Assembly (NCBI GenBank): GCA_021204045.1
Contig: JAJQAA010000066.1
Coordinates: 1 to 64,000, forward strand
Reading direction: 5' to 3'
Source of the DNA: Clostridiales bacterium
GTDB lineage: Bacteria > Bacillota > Clostridia > Lachnospirales > Lachnospiraceae
DNA length: 64,000 nt
Shown: piece by piece, positions 10,087 to 19,191 of the stretch
Position numbering within the stretch: position 1 is the first letter of the stretch
How the letters are laid out: every line of letters begins with the position of its first letter
The notes under the pieces: generated by a model
The model's input: only the letters and a program-made list of their open reading frames with translations
Database searches by the model: none
What the model was told of the DNA's origin: nothing
Program-made: the position numbers and the translations under genes

Positions 10087-11509
10087 CACTGCCTCCTCCG
10101 GCTATTTTCGCTTCGAGTATCCACCGCGTTTTTTCCGTAATCTTATAATATTCGCTGATCCGGTATCCGACCACCCACAATATGTGTTCTCCCTCCGCAA
10201 GCAGCAGGATCCGATCCCTCTGCTCCCTGGGAATCTTTTCATCGATCAGATATCGGCGCAGCTGCTTATGCTTTCCGTCCGGAAGCGTCAGATAATCGCC
10301 GTTCCCGCGGCGTCGCACGCACAGCGTATCTTTTATTTTATCATAATCAAACCATTTCGTATACTGGTTTTTTGGAATTTTTGCCCCCGCCTGCAGGGGA
10401 AACAACCGCAATTGCAGGCCATATACGCACGTCTCGGCATACTCTGGCGTCAGCCGTGGGATGTCCCGCGAAATCCTTTCCGAAGGAATATTTCCCTGTC
10501 GTCTCCGCTCCAACCGCAGTGTTTCGTAACCGCGCAGCGCGCGCAAATTTCCCGGCAGATCCATCTCGCTCCCGACCGGCTTCCCCGCAAACTCCTGCAA
10601 ATACTCATAATGGCGCGCTGTAATATCCTTCTGTCCAGGCGCGATATCCCGGATCATACGGCGCAGCAGGTACGTGCGGATAATCGGCGGATGCGCTGCA
10701 AACAGATCAAGACGGACCTCTGCCCGGCCGTCTTCCGGCTGATATCCGGACTCCGCAAGCAAGGCATCCGCCTGCGCTGCCAGATATGCGTCCGTCTGCG
10801 CGAAAATTTTTCCGGCATGGACAATATTTTCCACAGCATGGCTGTTGATCTGCTCTGTGAGCAGCGGCAGCACATGATGACGAATCCGGTTCCGGGTATA
10901 ATTATCACTGTGATTACTGGAATCTTCACACCAGATCTGTCCCTGTCCCCGCAGCCAGCACTCGATCTGCTCCCGTCCCACGCACAGTAACGGGCGGATA
11001 CGCCGGCCCTCGCGCGGCCGCATCCCGGACAGGCCCCTGAGACCGCTGCCGCGAAGCAGATGATGCAGGATCGTCTCCGCGTTGTCGTCGCCATGATGCG
11101 CCAGGGCAATCCGCACCGGCTCCCCGCTCTCATCCCGTTCCCAGGCTTCGGCCGCTGTATCCAGCGCCTGATAACGCAGGATCCGTCCCGCTTCCTCCGT
11201 GGAAAAGCCCCGTTCCGCTGCAAAGGCAGCCACGTCAAAATGTACCGCCTCAAAATGTATCCCCCACTGTCCGCAAAGCTCCCGGACAAACCCTTCGTCC
11301 CGATCCGCCTCCTCGCCGCGCAGGCCATGGTGCACATGCAGAACACGCAGTGAAAAACGCAATCCCCGGACCTCCCATTCTTCCTGAAGCCGCCGCAGCA
11401 CGAGCAGCAGACAGACAGAATCCGCTCCGCCGGATACCGCAGCCAGCACGCGGCTGTCCGGTACAACCAGTTCATTTTCCCGGATATATTCGTTCACCTT
11501 ATCCAGCAT
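10028..11509 (-). CDS. tilS: tRNA(Ile)-lysidine synthetase
   Basis: PP-loop AAVSGGADSVCLL, LALAHHGDDNAETILHHLLRGSGLRGLSGM; synteny with hpt/ftsH. Its 3' end overlaps the hpt start. Confidence 0.95.
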   Translation of the reverse strand: MLDKVNEYIRENELVVPDSRVLAAVSGGADSVCLLLVLRRLQEEWEVRGLRFSLRVLHVHHGLRGEEADRDEGFVRELCGQWGIHFEAVHFDVAAFAAERGFSTEEAGRILRYQALDTAAEAWERDESGEPVRIALAHHGDDNAETILHHLLRGSGLRGLSGMRPREGRRIRPLLCVGREQIECWLRGQGQIWCEDSSNHSDNYTRNRIRHHVLPLLTEQINSHAVENIVHAGKIFAQTDAYLAAQADALLAESGYQPEDGRAEVRLDLFAAHPPIIRTYLLRRMIRDIAPGQKDITARHYEYLQEFAGKPVGSEMDLPGNLRALRGYETLRLERRRQGNIPSERISRDIPRLTPEYAETCVYGLQLRLFPLQAGAKIPKNQYTKWFDYDKIKDTLCVRRRGNGDYLTLPDGKHKQLRRYLIDEKIPREQRDRILLLAEGEHILWVVGYRISEYYKITEKTRWILEAKIAGGGSDGGTNQGTIVRGGSQPTHQ

Positions 11510-11589
11510 ACGTAATCCCTCACCACGACAGCATTTTCGCTGTTTTGCGTACATTCCTGCATTGAAAAAACAAATCGCTGCGATTTTTC

Positions 11590-12966
11590 CTAATCCTTCC
11601 GTTTCCAGATCCCGGCCACCACCACAGTCATATCGTCGCGGGTCATTTCCCCGGCTGCAAAATCCAGAATCCGCTCCGCCATCTCCTGCGGGCTTTGCGG
11701 CCCCAGATATTCCAGATATTCGCGCAGGTTCTTTTCTTTGTCTTCCCCGGGACAGGCTTCCAGAATCCCATCCGTGATCATGACAATCCGCTCATCATCC
11801 CAAAGCTTGCGCGAAAGCAGCGCCGGTTCGACATCCTCCAGCACTCCGGCCGGCACTTCCGGCGCCACCAGTGTCTCCACGCCGCCCTCGCCAACAATGA
11901 ACGTTCCCATCGCGCCAAGCTTCATCGCTTCAAGCACACCGGTGTGCAGGTCAACGCATGCGACATCCAGCGTCGCCGGACGCTGCTGTTTGCTGGTCAA
12001 AAGCAGGATGGTATTGATCATCTTAAACGACGACCGCGCCGAAAAACCGGTTTCCAGCAGTTGCTGCGCCAATTCCACAACTCGACGGCTCTCGGTTGCA
12101 GCCTGTTTTCCGCTCCCCATGCCATCCGATAGGCTCAAAATCACCTCGCCCGGCACGTCGTCTGAATACATATAATTATCGCCGGAAATCGTTTCCCCGT
12201 TTTTCGCCTTCCATGCCACCCCGGCCATCATCTGGTAGCTTTCTTTCTCCAGGAAACGAATCGCGGACGGCCTGCGCGTGATCAGCGTCCGTGTATCGCG
12301 CGGCGCGTACCAGCGTTTACCGCCCATAGCTCGTCCAAGCATCTGCGCTGCCTCACGCGTCGTCACACATCGTCCGTTCGTTGTGTGCATTGTCAGCCAG
12401 GCTTCCCGGTAGCGGCCACGATACTCCATCAGCAAAAGGTTGTCCACCGCAATATGATGCATCTGAAACACCCGTCTTACCGCCCTGCCGCACAGCGCTG
12501 TGATGTCCGAAGCAGATTCTAATTGCTGAGCGAATTCCTCAAGGATCCGCGCCAGCTCACGAAACTGCACCATTACGGCATCCCGGCTCTCGAGGAAACG
12601 GTTTTTCCATTCCAGGTTCATCGCCGCCCGGCCAAGATTCCGATTCAGCTGCGCCAGATACTCCTCCCTCCGTCCGCAGGTTTCCAGAAAAAAACGGGGC
12701 ATGTCCGCAAATTCCACCTGCCCCTTCTGTTCAAATGCCCGCAACAGATAGTAAGGATAATAGCTCTCCTCTTTCTCGCTGTCCCGATAAAGGTTGCAGC
12801 GGCTGCAGCTACCGCAGACCGTCGCCGCCGATACCTGCATCGCCGCCAGCGCATCTTCCCTGGCCAGACCATGATCGATCTCATCTTCACAGTTTTTTGC
12901 CAGCAGACCAAGCGACTGCGCCATATCGTCCAGTCGTCTGGCTGTATATACGTTCACATCTGTCAT
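11590..12966 (-). CDS. spoIIE: Stage II sporulation protein E-like PP2C phosphatase, apparently lacking the N-terminal multi-TM region
   Basis: ISGDNYMYSDDVPGEVILSLSDGMGSGKQAATES, MTRDDMTVVVAGIW; CGSCSRCNLY; located between divIC and tilS. Confidence 0.9.
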   Translation of the reverse strand: MTDVNVYTARRLDDMAQSLGLLAKNCEDEIDHGLAREDALAAMQVSAATVCGSCSRCNLYRDSEKEESYYPYYLLRAFEQKGQVEFADMPRFFLETCGRREEYLAQLNRNLGRAAMNLEWKNRFLESRDAVMVQFRELARILEEFAQQLESASDITALCGRAVRRVFQMHHIAVDNLLLMEYRGRYREAWLTMHTTNGRCVTTREAAQMLGRAMGGKRWYAPRDTRTLITRRPSAIRFLEKESYQMMAGVAWKAKNGETISGDNYMYSDDVPGEVILSLSDGMGSGKQAATESRRVVELAQQLLETGFSARSSFKMINTILLLTSKQQRPATLDVACVDLHTGVLEAMKLGAMGTFIVGEGGVETLVAPEVPAGVLEDVEPALLSRKLWDDERIVMITDGILEACPGEDKEKNLREYLEYLGPQSPQEMAERILDFAAGEMTRDDMTVVVAGIWKRKD

Positions 12967-13065
12967 ATTTCGACGCGGATTCCGTCCCCACACAAAAATG
13001 TCCCTCCTGCCATATTCGTGGTTTTTCAGGACGGCATCCGGATTTTTCCTGCAATTATTATGTAC

Positions 13066-13102
13066 AAAAACCTGCCTTCAAGTCAGCTTGACGCAGGTTT
13101 TT
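13066..13102 (-). terminator. Rho-independent terminator downstream of divIC / in the putative spoIIE leader
   Basis: Minus strand AAAACCTGCgTCAAG-CTGA-CTTGAaGGCAGGTTTTTG. Confidence 0.75.
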
Positions 13103-13185
13103 CATGATATCGCACCGTCCTGAACAGTTATCCACATTATATGCGGCCGGAAGGGTTCCTATGCCTGACGATTTGACCCCGGAAA

Positions 13186-13518
13186 CTATTTTGGCGATGG
13201 TTTTAAAAGAATCTCGTCCGGATTGACCAGGCCCAGCTTCTGTTTGGCGACTTCCTCAATATATTGTTTCGTCTGAACATAAACACGGTATTCTTCAAGC
13301 TCATTGGCCCGGTTAATCTCATAGTCCAATTGCTTCTGCAGCGCTTCCTCCCGGACCTGGTATTCCATGTCCTTTTTCTTCATGGAAGCGCTTTTTACGT
13401 TGACCACCACACCCAGACAGAAGACGACCAGTGTAATGCCAATGATTGCCATGCGGTTGCCCCAGCGGTCGCGGCTCCTTCGCCGTTCCCGTCTGCGCGG
13501 GCGTTTGTCCTCGTTCAT
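13186..13518 (-). CDS. divIC: Septum formation initiator family protein (DivIC/FtsL-like)
   Basis: Small protein with one TM plus coiled coil and IEEVAKQKLGLVNPDEILLKP; synteny with spoIIE and yabQ. Confidence 0.88.
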   Translation of the reverse strand: MNEDKRPRRRERRRSRDRWGNRMAIIGITLVVFCLGVVVNVKSASMKKKDMEYQVREEALQKQLDYEINRANELEEYRVYVQTKQYIEEVAKQKLGLVNPDEILLKPSPK

Positions 13519-13551
13519 CCACTCACCAGCTTTAATCGATCCAAAACGGCT

Positions 13552-13899
13552 CTATGTCGTTTTATGGCTCTGTTTCTTTTTTATTTTAAAGCATTCACCG
13601 GTCTTTTTCAATACCTTTCGTGAAATTGTCCTGCCCGCGCGGCAGCAGGCGCACCGCAACAACAGCACCACCCCAATCACGTACAATCGCAGGGAACCAT
13701 CGTTTTCCCGATAAAGCAGATAAAACACCGCGAATCCGGCAAACAGCCAGTAAACCATATCCTCCACGCCCACTGCCAGCCAATGATGAGGCAGCAGGCC
13801 CCGAAAAAGACACAGAACACCGTAGATCGCAGACAGTACGGCCCCGAGGCCAACGCTCAGAACCAGCAGCCGCGCTTCCGTCAAGATATCCAGACTCAT
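13552..13899 (-). CDS. yabQ: Spore cortex biosynthesis protein YabQ
   Basis: Membrane protein immediately upstream of divIC and downstream of yabP; VGLGAVLSAIYGVLCLFRGLLPHHWLAVGVEDMVYWLFAGFAVF. Confidence 0.85.
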   Translation of the reverse strand: MSLDILTEARLLVLSVGLGAVLSAIYGVLCLFRGLLPHHWLAVGVEDMVYWLFAGFAVFYLLYRENDGSLRLYVIGVVLLLRCACCRAGRTISRKVLKKTGECFKIKKKQSHKTT

Positions 13900-13911
13900 T
13901 TTTCCGGCCTT

Positions 13912-14196
13912 CTAGCGGAACAGCCGTGCAAACAGCGATTGCCCGGTCTTCCGATATGCCTCGTTTGAAGAATAGAGCAGACTGTCAACCTGACCCGTCA
14001 GATCCGCTTCTCCTTTCTCTACCGTCAGTCGGCCAACACGCAGATCTCTTCCCTTTACCGTCAACATCCCCAGATCCGTATCCATCACAACCTGATTCTC
14101 ATCAAACGACACTACCTCCTGCACTCCCGTCAGCTTTACCGCCTGACGGTCCTGAATCAGACAGCTGTGCGGCCTGCCTGTGGTTTTTTCCTCCAT
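13912..14196 (-). CDS. yabP: Sporulation protein YabP
   Basis: RQAVKLTGVQEVVSFDENQVVMDTDLGMLTVKGRDLRVGRLTVEKGEADLTGQVDSLLY; synteny. Confidence 0.9.
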   Translation of the reverse strand: MEEKTTGRPHSCLIQDRQAVKLTGVQEVVSFDENQVVMDTDLGMLTVKGRDLRVGRLTVEKGEADLTGQVDSLLYSSNEAYRKTGQSLFARLFR

Positions 14197-14200
14197 GCAA

Positions 14201-14249
14201 AAAGACCTCCCACATAGGAACACCTGGTTCAGTATATGTGGAGGTCTTT
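14201..14249 (-). terminator. Terminator-like hairpin whose 3' arm contains the yabP Shine-Dalgarno
   Basis: Minus strand AAAGACCTCCACATA ... TATGTGGGAGGTCTTTTTG followed 2 nt later by the yabP ATG. Confidence 0.75.
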
Positions 14250-14260
14250 CCTTCTATGAA
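14231..14260 (-). promoter_or_regulatory. Possible SigE-type promoter for yabP
   Basis: Minus strand TTCATAGA-N14-CATATACT, resembling SigE GTCATATT/CATACAnT elements; imperfect match. Confidence 0.4.
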
Positions 14261-14298
14261 TGGATTTTTTACGCAACCACCGCGCGCAACCGTCTGCA

Positions 14299-14538
14299 TT
14301 ACAGATATCGATACAGCTCTTTGGCATCATCCTTGCGGACAGTCTCCTGGACATCCAGGACTTCTACCTTTACCGTGCTGGTGCCAAACTGAATCTCTAT
14401 AATATTCCCGACTTTAACATTTACCGACGCTTTCGCAGGCCTGTCGTTAACCAACACACGACCCGCGTCGCAGGCCTCGTTCGCCACCGTGCGCCGCTTA
14501 ATCAGACGGGATACCTTCAGATATTTATCCAGTCTCAT
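14299..14538 (-). CDS. rqcP: S4-domain RNA-binding protein (RqcP/YabO/HslR-like)
   Basis: MRLDKYLKVSRLIKRRTVANEACDAGRVLVNDRPAKAS. Confidence 0.93.
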   Translation of the reverse strand: MRLDKYLKVSRLIKRRTVANEACDAGRVLVNDRPAKASVNVKVGNIIEIQFGTSTVKVEVLDVQETVRKDDAKELYRYL

Positions 14539-14541
14539 AAA

Positions 14542-14817
14542 TTACGCGTTGACAGCATCCTTTAAAGCCTTGCCCGCTTTGAACTTCGGAGACTTGCTCG
14601 CCGCGATCTTCAGGGTCTCGCCGGTCTGCGGATTTCTTCCCTCTCTCTCGGCTCTCTCGGAAACCTCGAAGGTACCGAAACCAACCAGCTGAACCCGGCC
14701 GCCATTCTTCAGCTCATCTGCTACTACATCAACAAAAGCCTTTACTGCTGCTTCCGCATCTTTTCTGGTCACGCCCGCCTTTTCGGCAACTGCTGCAATT
14801 AATTCCGTTCTGTTCAT
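14542..14817 (-). CDS. hup: HU family DNA-binding protein
   Basis: [50 protein letters not shown]. Confidence 0.98.
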   Translation of the reverse strand: MNRTELIAAVAEKAGVTRKDAEAAVKAFVDVVADELKNGGRVQLVGFGTFEVSERAEREGRNPQTGETLKIAASKSPKFKAGKALKDAVNA

Positions 14818-14882
14818 TTTTATTTCCTCCTAAAATGCTTTTCGTACCCATCCGGTAACGATTTTTAATAAACCGCTTGTAC

Positions 14883-16790
14883 TCATCTATTTATATCTGT
14901 TTCCCCTTGATTTGTCAAGGTTTTTTGGCCTTTTTTCCCGATCAGTACAACGATCGCGCGCGCCAGGACCAGGTATGTCCTCTTGTCGGTACAAAGCGGC
15001 TCCTCTCCCGCCGCAAAAAATCTATTGTGTCCGACGTCCGTCGTATCGAAAGCAACATGCCAGTCCAGCCCCTCCGGAAGACGCGGCAGCGCAAATTCGT
15101 ACGCCTCCCAATGCATATTATACATGACAAAGAAATAATCGTCAGCCATACCGTCGGTTTTGCGCACATATTCCCCGCAGTAAAGCACCCCTAACTGACG
15201 ACGGAAGCTCTCAAACTCCGGCACCCAGGGTTTTATCCCGTGATAAGACATATCCGGACAGCCGCACGAACGGTAATCCATCAGGCGCGGCTCCTCCTGC
15301 ATATGAAAGACCGGATGCGCGTGCCGGAACGCGATCACCTGACGCGCAAACTGATAAATATCACGATTCGCGTCCAGTCCGCGCCAGTTCAGCCAGGAAA
15401 TCTCATTGTCCTGGCAATAGGCGTTATTATTGCCGTTCTGAGAATTGCCAAACTCATCCCCCGCCAGGAGCATCGGTGTGCCCTGGCTCAAAAACAGCAG
15501 CAGCATCGCATTGCGCAGCTGCTGGCGGCGCTGCTGAACCAGCTTCTTTTTTCGTGCCGGTCCCTCCATGCCGCAATTCCAGGTATAATTATAGTCGGTT
15601 CCGTCGTGATTTCCCTCTCCGTTGGCCTCGTTGTGCTTCTGTTCATACGAAACCATATCCATCATCGTAAATCCATTGGTACCGGCAATATAATTGATCA
15701 CGCCTGCCCCGGCGGGATTGCGGCGAATCCTCCAGGCAAGCGCACGCATCTGATCCTCGTCGCCTTTCAGAACGCGGCGCATGTCAATCAGGAAATCCTC
15801 ATTACAGACAGCCAGATGCTTCGGCTGCCCGGTCTCCTTCTCTCTCTCGTCCCATGAAGCCGCCCACAGCTTGGTATCCGCCAGATACGGATCCGCAGCC
15901 AAAAGCTCTCCCGGCACCCGGCCGGTAAGATGAAATCCGTCAATATGGTACTCGCGCACCCAGAAACGCAAAGCGTCCAGCACCGCCGTCGGAGACTCTT
16001 TTCCATCAAAATACATCTCCAGAACCAGTTCCATCCCCGCTTTATGTAACGCCCGAACCAGCGTCTTCATCTCCGTAACCGGATCGCGGTGCGTTCCCGC
16101 GTACGCCGCTTTCGGCGCGTAAAAAAGCGCCGGGGCATATCCCCAGTAATTCAGTTTTCCGGTCGGTTCCGGTGTCCCGTAAGGATTGCCGTCCGCCGTC
16201 TCCGGCACCATCACCTCGTCAAACTCCGCCGCGGGGAGAAGCTCCAGCGTCGTGATCCCCAGCTCCTGCAGGTAAGGAATCTTCTCCACAATCCCGGCAA
16301 ATGTCCCTTTTTCCTTCACCCGGGAAGAGGCATGCTTCGTAAAGCCACGCACATGGGCACGATAAACGATGCAATCCTCATAAGGCAGATGCAGCGGCCG
16401 GTCACCTTCCCAGTCAAACGGCCGGCTTACGACAGGCGAATGCTTCAGTACACCATGCTGATCCGGACGTCCCCATGACTCCCTGCCGATAAAACTGCGG
16501 CCACAGGGATCGGGAAACCGGATTCCGTCCGCCTCAAATGCATAATCATATTTTTCCAGGCCACTGCCCCGTACCGTCATCTCCCAGACATTTCCGGTGC
16601 GGCTCTCCGGCGGAAAGGGAATCCGAAACGGGTTAGCGCTTTCCGCAATCCCCCGCTCCCGATGCCGGAACAACAGCAGCGCACAAGTCTGCGCCTTCAC
16701 CGCGACCGCGGCGTGAATTCCATCAGCCACAACCGTAACCCCGCACGGATAAACTCCCGTCCCACTGCAATCAATTTTGTAACGCCCCAT
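14883..16790 (-). CDS. GH13 glycogen debranching/isoamylase-like enzyme (GlgX-like)
   Basis: FTKHASSRVKEKGTFAGIVEKIPYLQELGITTLELLPAAEFDE, LNYWGYAP, LLAGDEFGNSQNGNNNAYCQDNEISWLNW. Confidence 0.92.
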   Translation of the reverse strand: MGRYKIDCSGTGVYPCGVTVVADGIHAAVAVKAQTCALLLFRHRERGIAESANPFRIPFPPESRTGNVWEMTVRGSGLEKYDYAFEADGIRFPDPCGRSFIGRESWGRPDQHGVLKHSPVVSRPFDWEGDRPLHLPYEDCIVYRAHVRGFTKHASSRVKEKGTFAGIVEKIPYLQELGITTLELLPAAEFDEVMVPETADGNPYGTPEPTGKLNYWGYAPALFYAPKAAYAGTHRDPVTEMKTLVRALHKAGMELVLEMYFDGKESPTAVLDALRFWVREYHIDGFHLTGRVPGELLAADPYLADTKLWAASWDEREKETGQPKHLAVCNEDFLIDMRRVLKGDEDQMRALAWRIRRNPAGAGVINYIAGTNGFTMMDMVSYEQKHNEANGEGNHDGTDYNYTWNCGMEGPARKKKLVQQRRQQLRNAMLLLFLSQGTPMLLAGDEFGNSQNGNNNAYCQDNEISWLNWRGLDANRDIYQFARQVIAFRHAHPVFHMQEEPRLMDYRSCGCPDMSYHGIKPWVPEFESFRRQLGVLYCGEYVRKTDGMADDYFFVMYNMHWEAYEFALPRLPEGLDWHVAFDTTDVGHNRFFAAGEEPLCTDKRTYLVLARAIVVLIGKKGQKTLTNQGETDINR

Positions 16791-16852
16791 CCCCTCGCCT
16801 GCCTTTCTCCATGATGTAATCGCTCCGATGACGCCTGCGTCAGATGCTCATC

Positions 16853-17611
16853 TCATCCGAGCAGCTGAAGCTCCACCGGACAGTGATCGGATCCCTCCAC
16901 TTCCGTATGGATCACGGCGTCCCCAAGCCGCGATTCCAGCCCCCTGGATACACAAAAATAATCGATCCGCCATCCGGCATTCCGTTCGCGCGCACGGAAA
17001 CGGTACGACCACCAGGAATAGATTCCCTCCTGATCCGGATAAAAATAGCGGAACGTATCAATAAAACCGGCGTCGAGCAGCTGCGAAAACTTTCCCCGCT
17101 CTTCATCGGTAAAACCCGCGTTTCTCCGGTTCGCTTTCGGATTCTTTAAATCAATCTCCTTGTGCGCAACATTAAAATCACCGCAGATAATCACCGGCTT
17201 ATTCTTCTCCAGATTCTTCAGATACGCCAGCCAGGCGTCCTCCCACTCCATACGGTAAGGCAGCCGCAGCAGTCCGTCCTTGGAGTTGGGCGTATAGCAG
17301 ACTGCCACATAATAATCCGGATACTCGGCTGTGATCACGCGTCCCTCATGATCATGTTCTTCAATGCCGATCCCGTAGGTTACGGAAAGCGGCTTCTGTT
17401 TTGTAAACAGCGCTGTCCCCGAATATCCCTTCTTCTCGGCATAATTCCAGTACTGTTCGTAGCCCGGCAGTTCCAGATCAAGCTGCCCCGCCTGCATCTT
17501 TGTCTCCTGAAGACAGAAAACATCCGCGTCCGCCTTCTGGAAAAAATCAAGAAATCCCTTGCCGACACAGGCGCGCAGACCATTTACATTCCAGGATATC
17601 AGTTTAATCAT
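16853..17611 (-). CDS. Exodeoxyribonuclease III
   Basis: [57 protein letters not shown]. Confidence 0.96.
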   Translation of the reverse strand: MIKLISWNVNGLRACVGKGFLDFFQKADADVFCLQETKMQAGQLDLELPGYEQYWNYAEKKGYSGTALFTKQKPLSVTYGIGIEEHDHEGRVITAEYPDYYVAVCYTPNSKDGLLRLPYRMEWEDAWLAYLKNLEKNKPVIICGDFNVAHKEIDLKNPKANRRNAGFTDEERGKFSQLLDAGFIDTFRYFYPDQEGIYSWWSYRFRARERNAGWRIDYFCVSRGLESRLGDAVIHTEVEGSDHCPVELQLLG

Positions 17612-18527
17612 AAAGTCTCTCCCTGTAAACTCCGTCCGCAATCAGGCGACGGATCGCCGCGACGACCGTCTCCTTATCCTCGCGATAGGTCACGCCAAAC
17701 CATTTATCCTTCGTTTCCAGCACCTTCACGCTGGCTCTACCGCTCTTAACCAGCTGATCGACGATGGTTGGCAGAAGATACTCACTTTTGATATCGTCCT
17801 CTTTCCGGCTGGAAAGGAAACGCGGGAAACCGGCCTCCAGCTCGTCAAGGAAGCGCAGCGGCAGTCCCCACATATTCATCGAGACATGCTGCCCCGCCTG
17901 CACGGACACCGGATTTCCATCCACGTCGCAGGCAATAATCCCTCCGTTCTTTTTCTCGATTCCGTAGGTCTCCGTGACTTCACGCAGTGTACCGTCAGCG
18001 TTGAGCGTGCAGACCCCCCGCGTCACTGAACCGTTATCCGATAATGTATTTGCCAGAATAAAACCGCCCATACACATATCATGGACATCGGAATTCACAT
18101 CCATCTGGTTGACCATATAATCGTGAAGTTTAAAAAAGCCCTCCCTGCCATAATAGTCATCGGCATTGATCACCAGAAACGGTTCCTTAACAATACCCTT
18201 GACCGAGAGCACGGCCTGACCGGTCCCCCAGGGTTTTTTGCGGCCTTCCGGAACCGTGAATCCGACCGGAAGCGCATCAAGCTCCTGATAAGCATACGCA
18301 ACATCCGCCACCCGTTCGATGCGGCTGCCGATAATTTCACGAAAATCCTTATCCAGATCATGGCGAATAATAAATACGATCCTGTTAAAACCGGCCTCCA
18401 GCGCGTCATGGATCGAATAGTCCATGATAATTTCTCCGCCCGGTCCCACAGGCTCCAGTTGCTTAATGCCGCCGCCAAAGCGGCTACCGATCCCCGCGGC
18501 CATAATCACCAACGCCGTATCTCTCAT
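17604..18527 (-). CDS. Sugar nucleotidyltransferase-like protein
   Basis: [45 protein letters not shown]. Confidence 0.88.
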   Translation of the reverse strand: MRDTALVIMAAGIGSRFGGGIKQLEPVGPGGEIIMDYSIHDALEAGFNRIVFIIRHDLDKDFREIIGSRIERVADVAYAYQELDALPVGFTVPEGRKKPWGTGQAVLSVKGIVKEPFLVINADDYYGREGFFKLHDYMVNQMDVNSDVHDMCMGGFILANTLSDNGSVTRGVCTLNADGTLREVTETYGIEKKNGGIIACDVDGNPVSVQAGQHVSMNMWGLPLRFLDELEAGFPRFLSSRKEDDIKSEYLLPTIVDQLVKSGRASVKVLETKDKWFGVTYREDKETVVAAIRRLIADGVYRERLYD

Positions 18528-18599
18528 AATAGATATCCTGCCTTTTTCTATTAATATAACATGATATCAGGCGACGTTCTATCACCTGATATCACAGCC

Positions 18600-19175
18600 T
18601 TACTCAAGCATCCCCGGATTCGGGAAATACCGGAACAGCACTTTGGCGATCAGCTTGCTCCGATGTACATAATGATTGTGCCAGCGGCGCGCGTCGCTGG
18701 AATAATTGCGATTGTCGCCCATCATAAAATAGCTGTCCTCCGGCACCTCAAAATGCATCGCTTCCTCCGGAATCATCGGTTCCCGGATATAGGGTTCATC
18801 GAGCGGCGTGTCGGAACCGTCAATATAAACCTTCCCGTCAACAATATCCACCGTCTCACCCGGCAGGCCGATAACCCGCTTCACATAATAAATCTTCTCA
18901 TTGTCCGGAAAACGGAAAATCGCAATATCGCCGCGCTCCGGGGCAGAGAATCGGTAGGAAAGCCGCGAACCAATCACACGGTCGCCTGCCATAATCGTGG
19001 TTTCCATGGAACCGCTCGGCACCTTGCTGTTGGCGATAATGAATGTATTCAGCACAAAAGCAATCGCCACCGCCGCCACGATAATCTTTACCCATTCCAG
19101 AAGTTCTTTTTTCCAGTCAGTCGGCGCTTCCTTCTCCGGACCCTCCGGTTCTGTTCTCTTTTCTTCTTCGCTCAT
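18600..19175 (-). CDS. lepB: Signal peptidase I
   Basis: VPSGSMETTIMAGDRVIGSRLSYRF, DIAIFRFPDNEKIYYVKRVIGLPGETV, MMGDNRNYSSDAR. Confidence 0.97.
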   Translation of the reverse strand: MSEEEKRTEPEGPEKEAPTDWKKELLEWVKIIVAAVAIAFVLNTFIIANSKVPSGSMETTIMAGDRVIGSRLSYRFSAPERGDIAIFRFPDNEKIYYVKRVIGLPGETVDIVDGKVYIDGSDTPLDEPYIREPMIPEEAMHFEVPEDSYFMMGDNRNYSSDARRWHNHYVHRSKLIAKVLFRYFPNPGMLE

Positions 19176-19191
19176 GCAATAATCCGGTCCT

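Noticed and set aside
10034-10990. 318-aa plus-strand ORF
   Set aside because: Antisense to tilS.
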